Of a stretch of 64,000 bases of DNA, positions 17,318 to 26,155 are shown one piece after another. The notes beneath the pieces were generated by a model. It was not told the DNA's origin, did no database searches, and worked only from the letters and a program-made list of their open reading frames with translations. Origin of the DNA: Paucidesulfovibrio longus DSM 6739 (GTDB taxonomy: Bacteria; Desulfobacterota; Desulfovibrionia; Desulfovibrionales; Desulfovibrionaceae); assembly GCF_000420485.1 (NCBI RefSeq), contig NZ_ATVA01000003.1, positions 1-64,000 on the forward strand. The letters are read 5' to 3'. Each line of letters starts with the position of its first letter. Positions within the stretch are counted from its first letter, which is position 1. The translations under genes and the position numbers were made by a program.

Positions 17318-18163
17318 ATGAAACGTACCTTAACATTGTTGGCGGTTCTGGCCCTGTGCCTGTCCCTGGCCGTTCCCGCGTTCGCGGGCAAGGGCAAGGT
17401 CCGCCTCGCCTATGTCGAGTGGGATTGCGCCGTGGCCAGCACCAACGTGGTCAAGGCCGTGCTCCAGGAAAAGATGGGCTACGAGGTGGAGGTTCTGCCC
17501 GTGGCCGCCGCGGCCATGTGGCAGGCGACCGCCACCGGCGACGTTGACGGCTTCGTCACCGCCTGGCTGCCCGTGACCCACGCCGACTACCTCAAGAAGG
17601 TCGAAGGCAAAGTCGAAAACCTCGGCCCCATCACCGGCGGCGCGCGCCTCGGCTGGGCCGTTCCTTCCTACGTGACCATCGACTCCATCGCCGAACTGAA
17701 CCAGTACAAGGACAAGTTCGACGGCAAGATCATCGGCATCGACCCCGGCGCGGGCCTGATGAAGCTCTCCGAGCAGGCCGTCAAGGACTACGGTCTGGAC
17801 CTCGAGCTGATGGAAGGCTCCGGCGCGACCATGACCGCCGCGCTCCAGAACGCCATCAAGAACAAGGAATGGGTCGTGGTCACCGCCTGGTCCCCGCACT
17901 GGATGTTCGGCAAGTGGGACCTCAAGTACCTCAAGGATCCCAAGGGCGTCCTCGGCGGCGAGGAAACCATCAACACCATCGTGCGCAAGGGCCTCAAGGC
18001 CGACATGCCCGACGTCTACAAGTTCCTGGACAACTTCTCCTGGAAGGACGCGAACCAGCTCCAGATGGTCATGGCCTGGAACCAGGACAACGGCAAAGTC
18101 TACGAGAACGCCGTGAAGTTCATCAACGAGAACCCCGAGCAGGTCGCCGGCTGGCTGAAATAG
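17318..18163 (+). CDS. proX: Glycine betaine-type substrate-binding protein
   Basis: 281 residues with a signal peptide (MKRTLTLLAVLALCLSLAVPAFAG). The mature part KVRLAYVEWDCAVASTNVVKAVL and YVTIDSIAELNQYKDKFDGKIIGIDPGAGLM are typical of the OpuAC family that binds betaine or proline betaine through aromatic residues. The strong AAGGAGG and an operon-end terminator fit high expression of the periplasmic component. The exact ligand is not fixed by sequence reading. Confidence 0.9.
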   Translation: MKRTLTLLAVLALCLSLAVPAFAGKGKVRLAYVEWDCAVASTNVVKAVLQEKMGYEVEVLPVAAAAMWQATATGDVDGFVTAWLPVTHADYLKKVEGKVENLGPITGGARLGWAVPSYVTIDSIAELNQYKDKFDGKIIGIDPGAGLMKLSEQAVKDYGLDLELMEGSGATMTAALQNAIKNKEWVVVTAWSPHWMFGKWDLKYLKDPKGVLGGEETINTIVRKGLKADMPDVYKFLDNFSWKDANQLQMVMAWNQDNGKVYENAVKFINENPEQVAGWLK

Positions 18164-18183
18164 CCGCCCGACCCGCAGAATTG

Positions 18184-18226
18184 AAAAGGCCGCCTTCCGG
18201 AAACGGAGGGCGGCCTTGCCGTTTTA
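18184..18226. terminator. Bidirectional terminator between betaine operon and exported-protein cluster
   Basis: 12-base-pair stem GGCCGCCTTCCG / CGGAGGGCGGCC with a GAAA loop, with T-rich flanks on both strands. It serves the converging genes that end at 18163 and 18224. Confidence 0.8.
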
Positions 18227-19531
18227 TTCTCCTTCCGCCTTGCGGACCTTCTTGATCTTCCGGTCCACCTCCGAGCCGACATACGGGCAATAATCCATGC
18301 CCCCGAACCACGGCGAGCAGCGCACGGTGATCAGCAGCCCGTCGTCGCGGTAGCGAATCTCGTGCATGTCCTGGCGGTCGCCGCGCACCAGAATGTAGCC
18401 GCCCTGGCCGAAATCGAAATCCTGGATGCGCCTGATGCCGGACAGCTCTCCGGTCTTGTCGCCGGCCTCGAACCGCGCTTCCAGCTCGGCCCGGTGCGCG
18501 GCGAAGTCCCGCTCGATGGCCGCGGCGTCTCCCCGCGCGATGCTGATGTAGGTTTCATAAAGATCCTTGCCTTCCTCGTCGATGGTCCCCTCCACGAGCG
18601 CGGTGTATTTCCAGGTCAGGGTTTCAAGGCCCGTCTTCGGATTGCGCGCCTCGAAGAGCGGGTAGCGCTCATCGTCGGTCACGCTCCAGACGCGGGGATT
18701 GTCCCCCCGGAACATGGGCAGGGGAAACTCGCCGCGCAAGGGCATGAACCGCTCCAGATAGGCGGAATCGCCCCCTCTGAACGGCGGGGGAGGCGGTGTT
18801 TTGCGCTGGCCCGGCATCGGCGCGGACGCCGGTGCGGACGCCGATGCGGATGTCGATGCGGACGCCGGTGCGGATGTCGGTGCGGCTGCGGCTGGCGCGT
18901 CCTTTTTCGGCGCGGCCGCCGCGCCGCCGGTTCCCGCAGCTGGGTCGGAAGACGCTTGCGGCATGGCCGCCGGTTGCGGTTCGGCGGCTGCCTGGCCCGC
19001 CGGTTCCGTGGCCGCGACGCTTTTCGGAGCCTGAGCGGCCTCCGCCTGGTTTTGCTGCGCGCCCAGGTCCGCATCCAGGGGCAACACGCTCAGCCTGCGC
19101 CCCGTAAAGGCCGTGGGCACATCGCCGCACGCGCTCCAGGAGCCGCTGAGCTCGCCCGCCCCGAAATGAATCTCCACCTCGCCCCAATAGGCCTTGCCCT
19201 CGTGTGACGAGGCACAGGGCTTGCCGTCCTTTGGCGTCGCGCTCCAGATGGCGTTCAGCCGCGTCCCCTCCAGCCTGCCCTGAAAGCTGCCGTGACCGCC
19301 CGCGCCGAACGCGCCGCGCACGGTCCCGTCCGCGCCCTGGCGGAGCAGCATGTCCACCCAGTTCGTGCGCCAGACCCCGCCCACATTGCCGTCGGCGTCC
19401 CCGGCAAACGCGCCGCGCACCCCCATGAGACAGCCCGCCGACCACAACGAAACCGCAACAAGAAGCAACAGGCGCCCGGCGCGGGGGCGATCCTTGGTTC
19501 CGACCATACGGCGCACTCCATCTCGTTCCAT
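18224..19531 (-). CDS. Exported two-domain protein of unknown function (cluster protein A)
   Basis: 435 residues. ATG 19531 is preceded by GGAGA. An N-terminal hydrophobic segment (LLLLVAVSLWSAGCL, then AFA-GDA) is a signal peptide or weak lipobox. Residues about 50-155 form a glycine-rich domain (GGVWRTNWVDMLL, AYWGEVEIHFGAGELSGSW, FTGRRLSVL) with two cysteines, shared with the protein from 21886. An Ala/Pro/Ser linker runs from about 160 to 255. Residues about 258-420 form a second domain (GGDSAYLERFMP-GE-P-P, GLETLTWKY, FGQGGYILVRG, CSPWFGGMD) shared with the protein from 20850. I recognise neither domain. It is last in a three-gene minus-strand unit. Confidence 0.75.
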   Translation of the reverse strand: MERDGVRRMVGTKDRPRAGRLLLLVAVSLWSAGCLMGVRGAFAGDADGNVGGVWRTNWVDMLLRQGADGTVRGAFGAGGHGSFQGRLEGTRLNAIWSATPKDGKPCASSHEGKAYWGEVEIHFGAGELSGSWSACGDVPTAFTGRRLSVLPLDADLGAQQNQAEAAQAPKSVAATEPAGQAAAEPQPAAMPQASSDPAAGTGGAAAAPKKDAPAAAAPTSAPASASTSASASAPASAPMPGQRKTPPPPPFRGGDSAYLERFMPLRGEFPLPMFRGDNPRVWSVTDDERYPLFEARNPKTGLETLTWKYTALVEGTIDEEGKDLYETYISIARGDAAAIERDFAAHRAELEARFEAGDKTGELSGIRRIQDFDFGQGGYILVRGDRQDMHEIRYRDDGLLITVRCSPWFGGMDYCPYVGSEVDRKIKKVRKAEGE

Positions 19532-19596
19532 ATGAATCTCCGGCAACAGCGCTGTTCGTTTTCGATGCACGGGGGACAACCGACCGGCAATCCCGC

Positions 19597-20850
19597 CTAC
19601 TTGAGCTTCGCGGCCACGGCGGCGGCGGCCTTCTTGCCCACGTCCAGCCCCCCTGCCCAGGGCGAGGAGCGAATCTCGACCATGATCCCGCCCTTGTAGA
19701 AGATGATCGAGTGGTTCATTCCCCCGCTGCGCTTCGCGGCCATGACATGGCCCCCCTGCCCCAGCTTGAGGTCCGCTATGGTTTCGTAGTCGTTCAGGTT
19801 TCCGGCCTGCTGCATCTGCGTGATGAAGGCGCGGTTCTGCTCGTAGGACGTGCGGATCGCCTCGGGCGTGCCCCGATACAGATGCACGTAGACGTCGTAG
19901 CTGTATTCCTGCTCCGGATCCGTGGTCTGGCTCACGTGTGTATAATAGCTGTAGGTCAGTTCCTCGAATCCGGTATACTTGTCATGGGCATTGTAGTGCG
20001 GGAAAGGTTGCCCCCCGTCCGAAATAGTCCATTGCTTGTTGGGTTCGCCCGCCGCGTTCTTGGAGGGCGGCATGGGAATTTCTCCGGCTCCGGGCATGAG
20101 GCTCTCCAGGTAGGCCCGGTCGCCCCCGGCTGCCGGGGAAGCGGGCTTCGGGATCTGCTCCTCCAGCTTGGCGGCCACCTCCAGCAAGGTCCGACGCTGC
20201 TCGCGCAGGGAGGCCAGCTCCCGGTCCATGACTGCCACGAGCTTCTCGCTGAGATTCTTGACCACGTTCAGCTTGCGGGTCACCAACTCGATCTCGTCGT
20301 CCGCCTTGCCGTCGCCGGGATACCGCCACCAGCCCTTGGCCGAGCGCATCGGCGGCTGGTCGTCGTCGAACCGGCTCAGGGGCGCGCGCATGATCGCGCC
20401 CAGGTCGCCGAGATAGAGGCTGATGCGCCCGCCGGAGCGCAGGGCGTCGGCGTTCAGCCCGGCGAGCCTTGCCCGTTCCGTGGAGTTCGGCTGCCGCAGC
20501 ATGGAGCCGTAAAGCCCCGGATCGACCCAGAGGTTCTGCACGGTTTCCAGCGCGAGGTTGACCCCGTCCACCCAGCCGCCGGGCGCGCTGACCCTGCCGT
20601 ACACGTCCACGATGCCCTTCATGTAGACCTTGTAGGCGTTGTTCTGAAAATTGACCGTGCTCACGTGCCGGACGTTCTCGACCTCGTCGCGCATGGCCTG
20701 GAGTTCGTCGTGGGCCGCGCGCAGCTCTTCCGCGGCCTTGCGCAGGCGCAGCGCGGATTCCTTGTCCCCGTCCGGATTGAGCGAGGCCGCCGAAACGGGC
20801 AGCGCGGCGAGGCAAAGCAGCGCCAAGATGGTGATGATGCGTATCTTCAT
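19597..20850 (-). CDS. Exported coiled-coil protein of unknown function (cluster protein B)
   Basis: 417 residues. ATG 20850 has GGGGAAG upstream and a clear signal peptide follows (ITILALLCLAALPVSA-AS). Residues about 30-65 and 190-240 are heptad-rich helices (RLRKAAEELRAAHDELQAMRDEV). The C-terminal domain, about 250-410, is related to that of protein A: GGDRAYLESLMPGAGEIPMP, TGFEELTYSYYTHV, LGQGGHVMAAKRSGG, RSSPWAGGLD. It starts 13 bases after the stop of the upstream cluster gene. No known family is recognised. Confidence 0.75.
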   Translation of the reverse strand: MKIRIITILALLCLAALPVSAASLNPDGDKESALRLRKAAEELRAAHDELQAMRDEVENVRHVSTVNFQNNAYKVYMKGIVDVYGRVSAPGGWVDGVNLALETVQNLWVDPGLYGSMLRQPNSTERARLAGLNADALRSGGRISLYLGDLGAIMRAPLSRFDDDQPPMRSAKGWWRYPGDGKADDEIELVTRKLNVVKNLSEKLVAVMDRELASLREQRRTLLEVAAKLEEQIPKPASPAAGGDRAYLESLMPGAGEIPMPPSKNAAGEPNKQWTISDGGQPFPHYNAHDKYTGFEELTYSYYTHVSQTTDPEQEYSYDVYVHLYRGTPEAIRTSYEQNRAFITQMQQAGNLNDYETIADLKLGQGGHVMAAKRSGGMNHSIIFYKGGIMVEIRSSPWAGGLDVGKKAAAAVAAKLK

Positions 20851-20863
20851 GCTTCCCCCAGCG

Positions 20864-21886
20864 TCATCGGGCCTGAAGGACCAGTTTCGCAAGCTGGTCC
20901 GCGAGCCCGGCTTCCGGCGCGGAAACCCGCACCAGGGCCTGCGCCGTGCGGAACCAGAGCACGGAGCGGCCGTTCTCCCGCCCCCGGATCGCTCCGGGAG
21001 CCAAGTCCGGAGCCGGGGAAACCCCTTCCAGCCCCTCGCCCGCGGAGCTCTCCAGCATCTTCAGGGCGGGCTCCTGCCCGGTGAACACGCGCACGTCCAG
21101 CAGGGGGCCGCTTTCGTTCAGGGGCAGATAGGAGGCATAGGCCGTGCGGTAGGTCCAGCCCACGGGCAGGGCCTTTTCCGGGGCGCGGTCCAGCAGGGCG
21201 TCCGTTTCCCAGACCTTGCCGAGCAAGACGTTGTCCAGGGCCGTGTCCGGCGGAAGCAGGCTCGCGGGGTCCGCATGGGCGCTGCCGACCTGGAAGGAAT
21301 TGGGCATTTTCGGGAAGTCGGTCGGCGGCGATTCCGGGCCGGGGTCCACTGCGGGCTGCGCTCCGGGCGCTGATCCGGGGAGTGCGTCTTGCGCCGCGTC
21401 CGCCCGCAGGCCCGGCGCGGAAGGGTCCGGGGCGGAGGGAAGGGTCTTCCCGGCGGGCATGCCGATCTCCGCGTTCATGTCCAGCGGGCTCAGGCGGCGG
21501 CCCGTGAACGGTTTGTCCGGAGCCTGTCCGCAGGCCCCCCAGACGCCGCTGAGCTGCCCGGCTCCGTCGGCGAAATCCATGACCACCTCGCCCCAATAGG
21601 GGCTGCCCCAGCGGGGCTCGGCGCAACGGGTCTCTCCCTGGTCCGCGGCCCAGTTCGCCCGCAGCCGCTGCACCCGGACCGTGCCCGCGAAGCGGCCGTT
21701 CATTCCCGGACCATACACGCCGCGCACGCCCCCCTCGTAATCCATGCTGAACATCACGTCCTCCCAGCCTGTACGCCAGATGCCCCCGTAATTGTCCTCG
21801 TAGGGCGGCGACTCCGCATGGGCGGAAGCGGCCGGAAAAAGACAGAGAATGCCCGTCAGGACAAAGGACATGAAACGATTCTGCAT
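20864..21886 (-). CDS. Exported protein of unknown function (cluster protein C)
   Basis: 340 residues from ATG 21886 (a second ATG at 21871 is possible). Signal peptide SFVLTGILCLFPAASAHA. Residues about 33-145 are related to the N-terminal domain of protein A: GGIWRTGWEDVMF, GVYGPGMNGRFAGTV, YWGEVVMDFADGAGQLSGVW, PFTGRRLSPL, with both cysteines kept. A Pro/Ala linker follows, then about 120 residues (VGWTYRTAYASYLPL, LLDVRVFTGQEPALKML) that may be a diverged form of the second domain. It is first in the unit, so it is probably co-transcribed with B and A. Confidence 0.75.
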   Translation of the reverse strand: MQNRFMSFVLTGILCLFPAASAHAESPPYEDNYGGIWRTGWEDVMFSMDYEGGVRGVYGPGMNGRFAGTVRVQRLRANWAADQGETRCAEPRWGSPYWGEVVMDFADGAGQLSGVWGACGQAPDKPFTGRRLSPLDMNAEIGMPAGKTLPSAPDPSAPGLRADAAQDALPGSAPGAQPAVDPGPESPPTDFPKMPNSFQVGSAHADPASLLPPDTALDNVLLGKVWETDALLDRAPEKALPVGWTYRTAYASYLPLNESGPLLDVRVFTGQEPALKMLESSAGEGLEGVSPAPDLAPGAIRGRENGRSVLWFRTAQALVRVSAPEAGLADQLAKLVLQAR

Positions 21887-22117
21887 GGATGCGGAAAACA
21901 CATGTAGCACGAAGCCCCCTCCCACCCCGGCGCACAACAATGCGGATAGCCCGCATTCCATTCGGCGCAACAGTGGTTCTCGCCTTGGCTCATACCAGAA
22001 GCAGGGATTCGCGTACAGGATTATGGAGCCCTTCGGAACGCAACAGTCCAGCCGGAAATAACGGCTTCGAACCTTGCCAAAATCGATTTCGGCGATTACC
22101 CAACGGGGAGGAACACG

Positions 22118-22975
22118 ATGATCAACAAGGAATATACATATTCGGTCTGGTGGAACCTGCTGCTGCTGACGACGGGCAGCGTGGTCTTCGCCATCGGGGC
22201 CCAGGGTGTGGCCGTGCACCACGAATTCATCACCGGCGGGCTGTTCGGCCTGGCGCTGTTCATCAGCTACTCCGCCAAAGCCCTGAGCGCGGGAATCTGG
22301 TACGCGCTGCTCAGCATTCCCCTGTTCGTGCTCGGCTGGGTCTACGTCAGCCGCCGTTTTTTCTGGTACTCGCTCTACTCGACCGTCATCACCATCCTCG
22401 CCTTCGACTTCATCAAGCTGGATTTCGGAGTGCACAACCAGCTGTATGCGGCCGTGGCCGCGGGGGTGATCTGCGGCACGGGGGGCGGCATCATGCTGCG
22501 GTCCCTGGGCTCGGCGGGCGGCCTGGACGTGCTCGCGGTGCTCCTGAACCGCAAGTACAACATCGGCGTGGGCAAGACCTACATCTTCTTCAACGGCCTG
22601 CTCTTCATGCTCATGCTCACGCGCATGGAGGCCGACCTGGTCATCGCCTCGCTGATCCTGGTCTTCATCTCCTCGCTGACCGTGGAGTACGTGCTTTCCA
22701 TGTTCTCGCAGCGAAAGATCGTCTTCATCATCGCGAAGGAGCCGGAAGAGCTGGCCCAGACCATCCTCAAGAAGCTGCGCATCGGCGCGACCTTCCTGCG
22801 GGGGCGCGGAGCCTACACGGGCTGCGACCGCGACATCCTCATGTCCGTGATCAACAACATCCAGCTCAAGCGCCTGGAAGAGATCGTCTTCACGCACGAC
22901 GCCGGAGCCCTGTTCATCGTGGAGAACACCTTCAACGTGCTCGGAGCCAGCTTCTCGCGCCGCAAGATCTACTAG
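22118..22975 (+). CDS. YitT-family membrane protein
   Basis: 285 residues with GGGGAGG before ATG. Residues 1-200 form five or six membrane helices with the family motifs TTGSVVFAIGAQGVAVHHEFITGG and GTGGGIMLRSLGSAGGLDV. Residues about 205-285 form a cytoplasmic DUF2179 domain (FIIAKEPEELAQTILKKL, GAYTGCDRDILMSVINN, DAGALFIVENTFNVLG). The function of the family is unknown. Confidence 0.9.
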   Translation: MINKEYTYSVWWNLLLLTTGSVVFAIGAQGVAVHHEFITGGLFGLALFISYSAKALSAGIWYALLSIPLFVLGWVYVSRRFFWYSLYSTVITILAFDFIKLDFGVHNQLYAAVAAGVICGTGGGIMLRSLGSAGGLDVLAVLLNRKYNIGVGKTYIFFNGLLFMLMLTRMEADLVIASLILVFISSLTVEYVLSMFSQRKIVFIIAKEPEELAQTILKKLRIGATFLRGRGAYTGCDRDILMSVINNIQLKRLEEIVFTHDAGALFIVENTFNVLGASFSRRKIY

Positions 22976-22990
22976 TCGGCCCTGTTCGCC

Positions 22991-24265
22991 TCAGCGCAGC
23001 AGGAAGTAGTAGAGATACCCGGCGGCGAAGACCACGGACGCGGGCAGCACGAGGCGTCGCCAGACCCCGCCCAGATCCGTGGCGAAATACTGGCAGGTGA
23101 GCACGAGGCAGATGTGCAGGGGCGAGGCCAGCACGCCCGCGTAGCCGGAAAACATCCCCAGGACCACGCAGGGCAGCGGATCCACTCCCGCATTGGCGGC
23201 CATGCCCAATATCAGCGGGAAGGTCGCGCCCACGAAGGCCACGGTGATGCCGGTGACGAGCCCCACCAGGAGCGGCAGCAGGCCCGTGGTCAGCGCCAGG
23301 GCCGCCGCGCCGCCCGTCAGCTCCGCGATGCGGGCCACGGCTCCGGACTGCTCCAGCACGTCCTGATATCCGAAGATGCCCACGATGACGAAGAGCATGG
23401 ACAGGAAGGCGCGGCCCGTAAGCGCGGCCAGGAGCAGCCGGAACCCGCCCGGATTCTGGGCCAGGGCCACGGCGATGGAAAGCGCCAGCGCCGCGCACAT
23501 GCCCGCCTCGAAAGGCAGCTCCGGCCAGAGCGCGCCGATGAGCATCTCCAGCCCCACCGCCCCCAGAATGGCCACGAGAAGCGGCAGGCCCTCGCGCAGG
23601 ATGTCCCGCCAGCAGGCCTTTCCCGCGACCTCGGCCACGAGCCGGGGCAAAGGCAGCACGCCGGGCCGCAGGATCAGCAGCCAGCCCAGCCCCAGGCTCA
23701 GGAGCAGCCCCGGGAAGGTCAGGGCGATCAGGGAGCTGATGGGCAGGCCGGCCAGCGATGCCGCGAGGATCACGCCGGGATACAGCGGCCAGGCCACCTC
23801 CCAGACATGGCGGAACCAATAGTTCACCAGGGAAAGCTGGCCCGGCGTCGCGTCCAGCCCTTCGGCCGCGCCCTTGACCAGCGGCGCGGAAAAAATCGCC
23901 CCTCCCGGCATGGGCAACAGCCCGATCAGCGAGGTGAAGAAAGCCATGCGCAGGCGCGGATTGGTGATCAGCCCGGCCACCGCGCGCATCAATCGGCGGG
24001 TCTGCCCGCTTTTCTCCAGAAGATGGCTCAAAGCCATGATCAGAGCGATGATGGCCGTGAGGAAGAGCGGTTTTTCCTTGAACGGGGCGGCCAGCACCGC
24101 CGCGCCCCAGTCGGGCAGAGGCAGTCCGAAGAGCAGCCCCAGGGCCAGGCTGCCCGCGAGGATGGCCGCTCCCAGGGGAGCGCGCAGGCGCACCAGCAGC
24201 AGCATGGCCCCGAAGGAGAGGAGCACCTTGCCAAGAGGAATGGCGGAGGGGGAAATGAGCGTCAT
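22991..24265 (-). CDS. DUF401-family membrane permease
   Basis: 424 residues, about ten hydrophobic helices. The text LLSFGAMLLLVRLRAPLGAAILAGSL, LIGLLPMPGGAIFSAPLVKGAAEG and NYWFRHVWEVAWPLYPGVIL is typical of the DUF401 family, distant relatives of ion/anion transporters with two related halves. The substrate is unknown. It is convergent with the YitT-like gene. Confidence 0.85.
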   Translation of the reverse strand: MTLISPSAIPLGKVLLSFGAMLLLVRLRAPLGAAILAGSLALGLLFGLPLPDWGAAVLAAPFKEKPLFLTAIIALIMALSHLLEKSGQTRRLMRAVAGLITNPRLRMAFFTSLIGLLPMPGGAIFSAPLVKGAAEGLDATPGQLSLVNYWFRHVWEVAWPLYPGVILAASLAGLPISSLIALTFPGLLLSLGLGWLLILRPGVLPLPRLVAEVAGKACWRDILREGLPLLVAILGAVGLEMLIGALWPELPFEAGMCAALALSIAVALAQNPGGFRLLLAALTGRAFLSMLFVIVGIFGYQDVLEQSGAVARIAELTGGAAALALTTGLLPLLVGLVTGITVAFVGATFPLILGMAANAGVDPLPCVVLGMFSGYAGVLASPLHICLVLTCQYFATDLGGVWRRLVLPASVVFAAGYLYYFLLR

Positions 24266-24351
24266 CGACGGGCAGTTACATCATTTCCGATGCGCTGAGA
24301 AGCGCTTTGACGGGGTCCGTCTCCGGCGGATTCCGCAATAAACCGCGAGCT

Positions 24352-25524
24352 TCAGGATTCTTGCCCGGCGGACGTACGCCCGGACAGGAAGCCTCCGCAG
24401 GTCTTGGCCTCCGCAAGGGTTTCCTCCAGGCGGGCGGGCAGGGTCTGCGCGTCGTCGTCCAGGGCCAGCATGCGCACTCCCACGAGGACGGAAACGCGGA
24501 TGCCGCCGTGAAAACGGTTGGCCTGAATCAGACAGGCGAGCTTGTCCGCGAGGGCCGTTGCTCCCGCGCGGTCCGTGCTCGGCGCCAGGACGGCGAAGCG
24601 GCTGCCGTCGTAGCGGAAAACGTAATCAGAAATCCTCACGTTGTTCAGCAGCAATTGGGCGACTTCTTCGAGGAGGCGGTCCCCGGAGGGCGCGCCCCGG
24701 TCCCGGTTGACCTCCGCCAGCCCCTGAATGTCGAGCAGCAGCGCGGAAAGCGGATTGCCGTGCCGCCGGGAAAAGGCGAGCTCGCGCGCGACCAGCTCGC
24801 CGAACATGCGTCTGTTGAGCACGTGGGTCAGAGGATCGCGCGATGCGGAATCCTCCAGCTCGCGGCGCAGGCCGGACATTTCCTCGGCATCGCTGCGGAC
24901 CCGGCGCAGCAGCGGACGGAAGACCAGCAAGCCGTCCAGGGCCAGCAGCAGGTAGATGGCCCCCAGGATGCCGAGCCTGAGGTATTGCAGCCAGCGCAGA
25001 CGCCCGGCCACTTCCTTCTGGTATTCCTTGACCGCCAGGGCCAGTCCCTCGGTGAAGTTGCCCTGGGACAGACGCAGCAGGTTCTGCTCGTAGCTGGCGC
25101 GGGCGTGATCGTCCTTGGCCGCGAGCAGGTTCTCCGCATCCTGGAGATATTTCCTGATCCGCACGTCCAGATGGTACGGCGCGGCGAAATAAAGGCGTTG
25201 GAGGGTTTCCGAGTCGCGGAAGAGGTCGGCCAGGGGGCCTCGGCTGGAGGTCAGCAGGGAATGCGAGTTGCGCATCACGTCCACGGACTGGCGCAGCAGG
25301 GCCGCTGCCGAGGTGCGGTTCTCCGGCAGGTCCGCGTCCACCAGGGCGACGGCGGATGTCGCTATGCGCTGGGCGTGCAGAAGCTGGCTGCCGCTGATGC
25401 CCACGACCTCGGCCATGTCCTCCTGGGCCACGATGAGCCGCTGCACCGCGAAGTACGCGCCGGTGCTGAGAATGGCCAGCAGGCTCACGAGTATGAAAAA
25501 GCGGGCGGTCAGGCTTTGCGCCAT
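24352..25524 (-). CDS. Membrane-bound degenerate GGDEF protein with PilJ-type sensor
   Basis: 390 residues. Two membrane helices (about 9-30 and 182-202) flank a periplasmic helical region resembling the type IV pili methyl-accepting N-terminal domain (SGSQLLHAQRIATSAVALVD and SVDVMRNSHSLL). The GGDEF-type domain starts at DPLTHVLNRRMFGEL, but the active-site loop reads YDGSRF (about 304-309) instead of GG(D/E)EF, and D-IQGLAEVN replaces the usual metal-site text. It therefore probably makes no cyclic di-GMP and may bind GTP or act as a partner. A typical I-site is not seen. Confidence 0.8.
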   Translation of the reverse strand: MAQSLTARFFILVSLLAILSTGAYFAVQRLIVAQEDMAEVVGISGSQLLHAQRIATSAVALVDADLPENRTSAAALLRQSVDVMRNSHSLLTSSRGPLADLFRDSETLQRLYFAAPYHLDVRIRKYLQDAENLLAAKDDHARASYEQNLLRLSQGNFTEGLALAVKEYQKEVAGRLRWLQYLRLGILGAIYLLLALDGLLVFRPLLRRVRSDAEEMSGLRRELEDSASRDPLTHVLNRRMFGELVARELAFSRRHGNPLSALLLDIQGLAEVNRDRGAPSGDRLLEEVAQLLLNNVRISDYVFRYDGSRFAVLAPSTDRAGATALADKLACLIQANRFHGGIRVSVLVGVRMLALDDDAQTLPARLEETLAEAKTCGGFLSGRTSAGQES

Positions 25525-25649
25525 GGTTCGTCTCCGGTAAAAAGGGCCGGAGCCACGCTACCCGATCAACGGGGAAACGACAACGTCCCGGTCTTGCCCC
25601 GGCCCAAGGCTTCGGCTACCTTGCGCCCAAAACATGAACCGGAGGAAGC

Positions 25650-26150
25650 ATGGCCGACAGGAATCTATTGCGGGAACAGCTGTACGGAGTGATCATGGAG
25701 CGCGTGGACCAGGACGCGGAGCGCCGCAAGGAAGCCCTGACCGAGTATCTGCTGGTCACGGGCTCCGCCGCCGAGGGAGCGGCCGAGCAGGTCGCCGAGC
25801 TGGTGCCCCCGGTTCTGCCGGAGCTGTACGCCAAGTGGGTGAACATGTTCCTGGACCGGCTCTTCGAGACCGTGCCCGTGGAACAGATCGAAATACTCGC
25901 GGACGGCAGCGAGCAGAACAACGCCGCCGCGATCATGGCCTACCTGATGTTTCTGGAGTCCGAACGCATGGAAAAGCAGGTGGCCGAGGATCTCGCAGGC
26001 TGCGGCCTGAGCGCGGGCGGCCAGGGGCAGGACGGCGCGGGCGGCATTTCCGCGGAGTTCATCCGCACCCGCATGGCCGAAGTCGCCGAGGACATGCACC
26101 GCAAGCGGGTGGCCAAGGCCGAGGAATACAAGCGGCGCAAGGCCAACTGA
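25650..26150 (+). CDS. Conserved-looking helical hypothetical protein
   Basis: 166 residues with GGAGGAAGC before ATG. Mainly helical, acidic-basic, with no signal peptide or membrane helix, and ending in a basic tail (HRKRVAKAEEYKRRK). The text KWVNMFLDRLFETVPVEQIEIL is the most distinctive part. I do not recognise a family. It is convergent with the TPR gene, five bases apart. Base and codon use match the surrounding core genes, which supports that it is real. Confidence 0.65.
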   Translation: MADRNLLREQLYGVIMERVDQDAERRKEALTEYLLVTGSAAEGAAEQVAELVPPVLPELYAKWVNMFLDRLFETVPVEQIEILADGSEQNNAAAIMAYLMFLESERMEKQVAEDLAGCGLSAGGQGQDGAGGISAEFIRTRMAEVAEDMHRKRVAKAEEYKRRKAN

Positions 26151-26155
26151 GGCGC

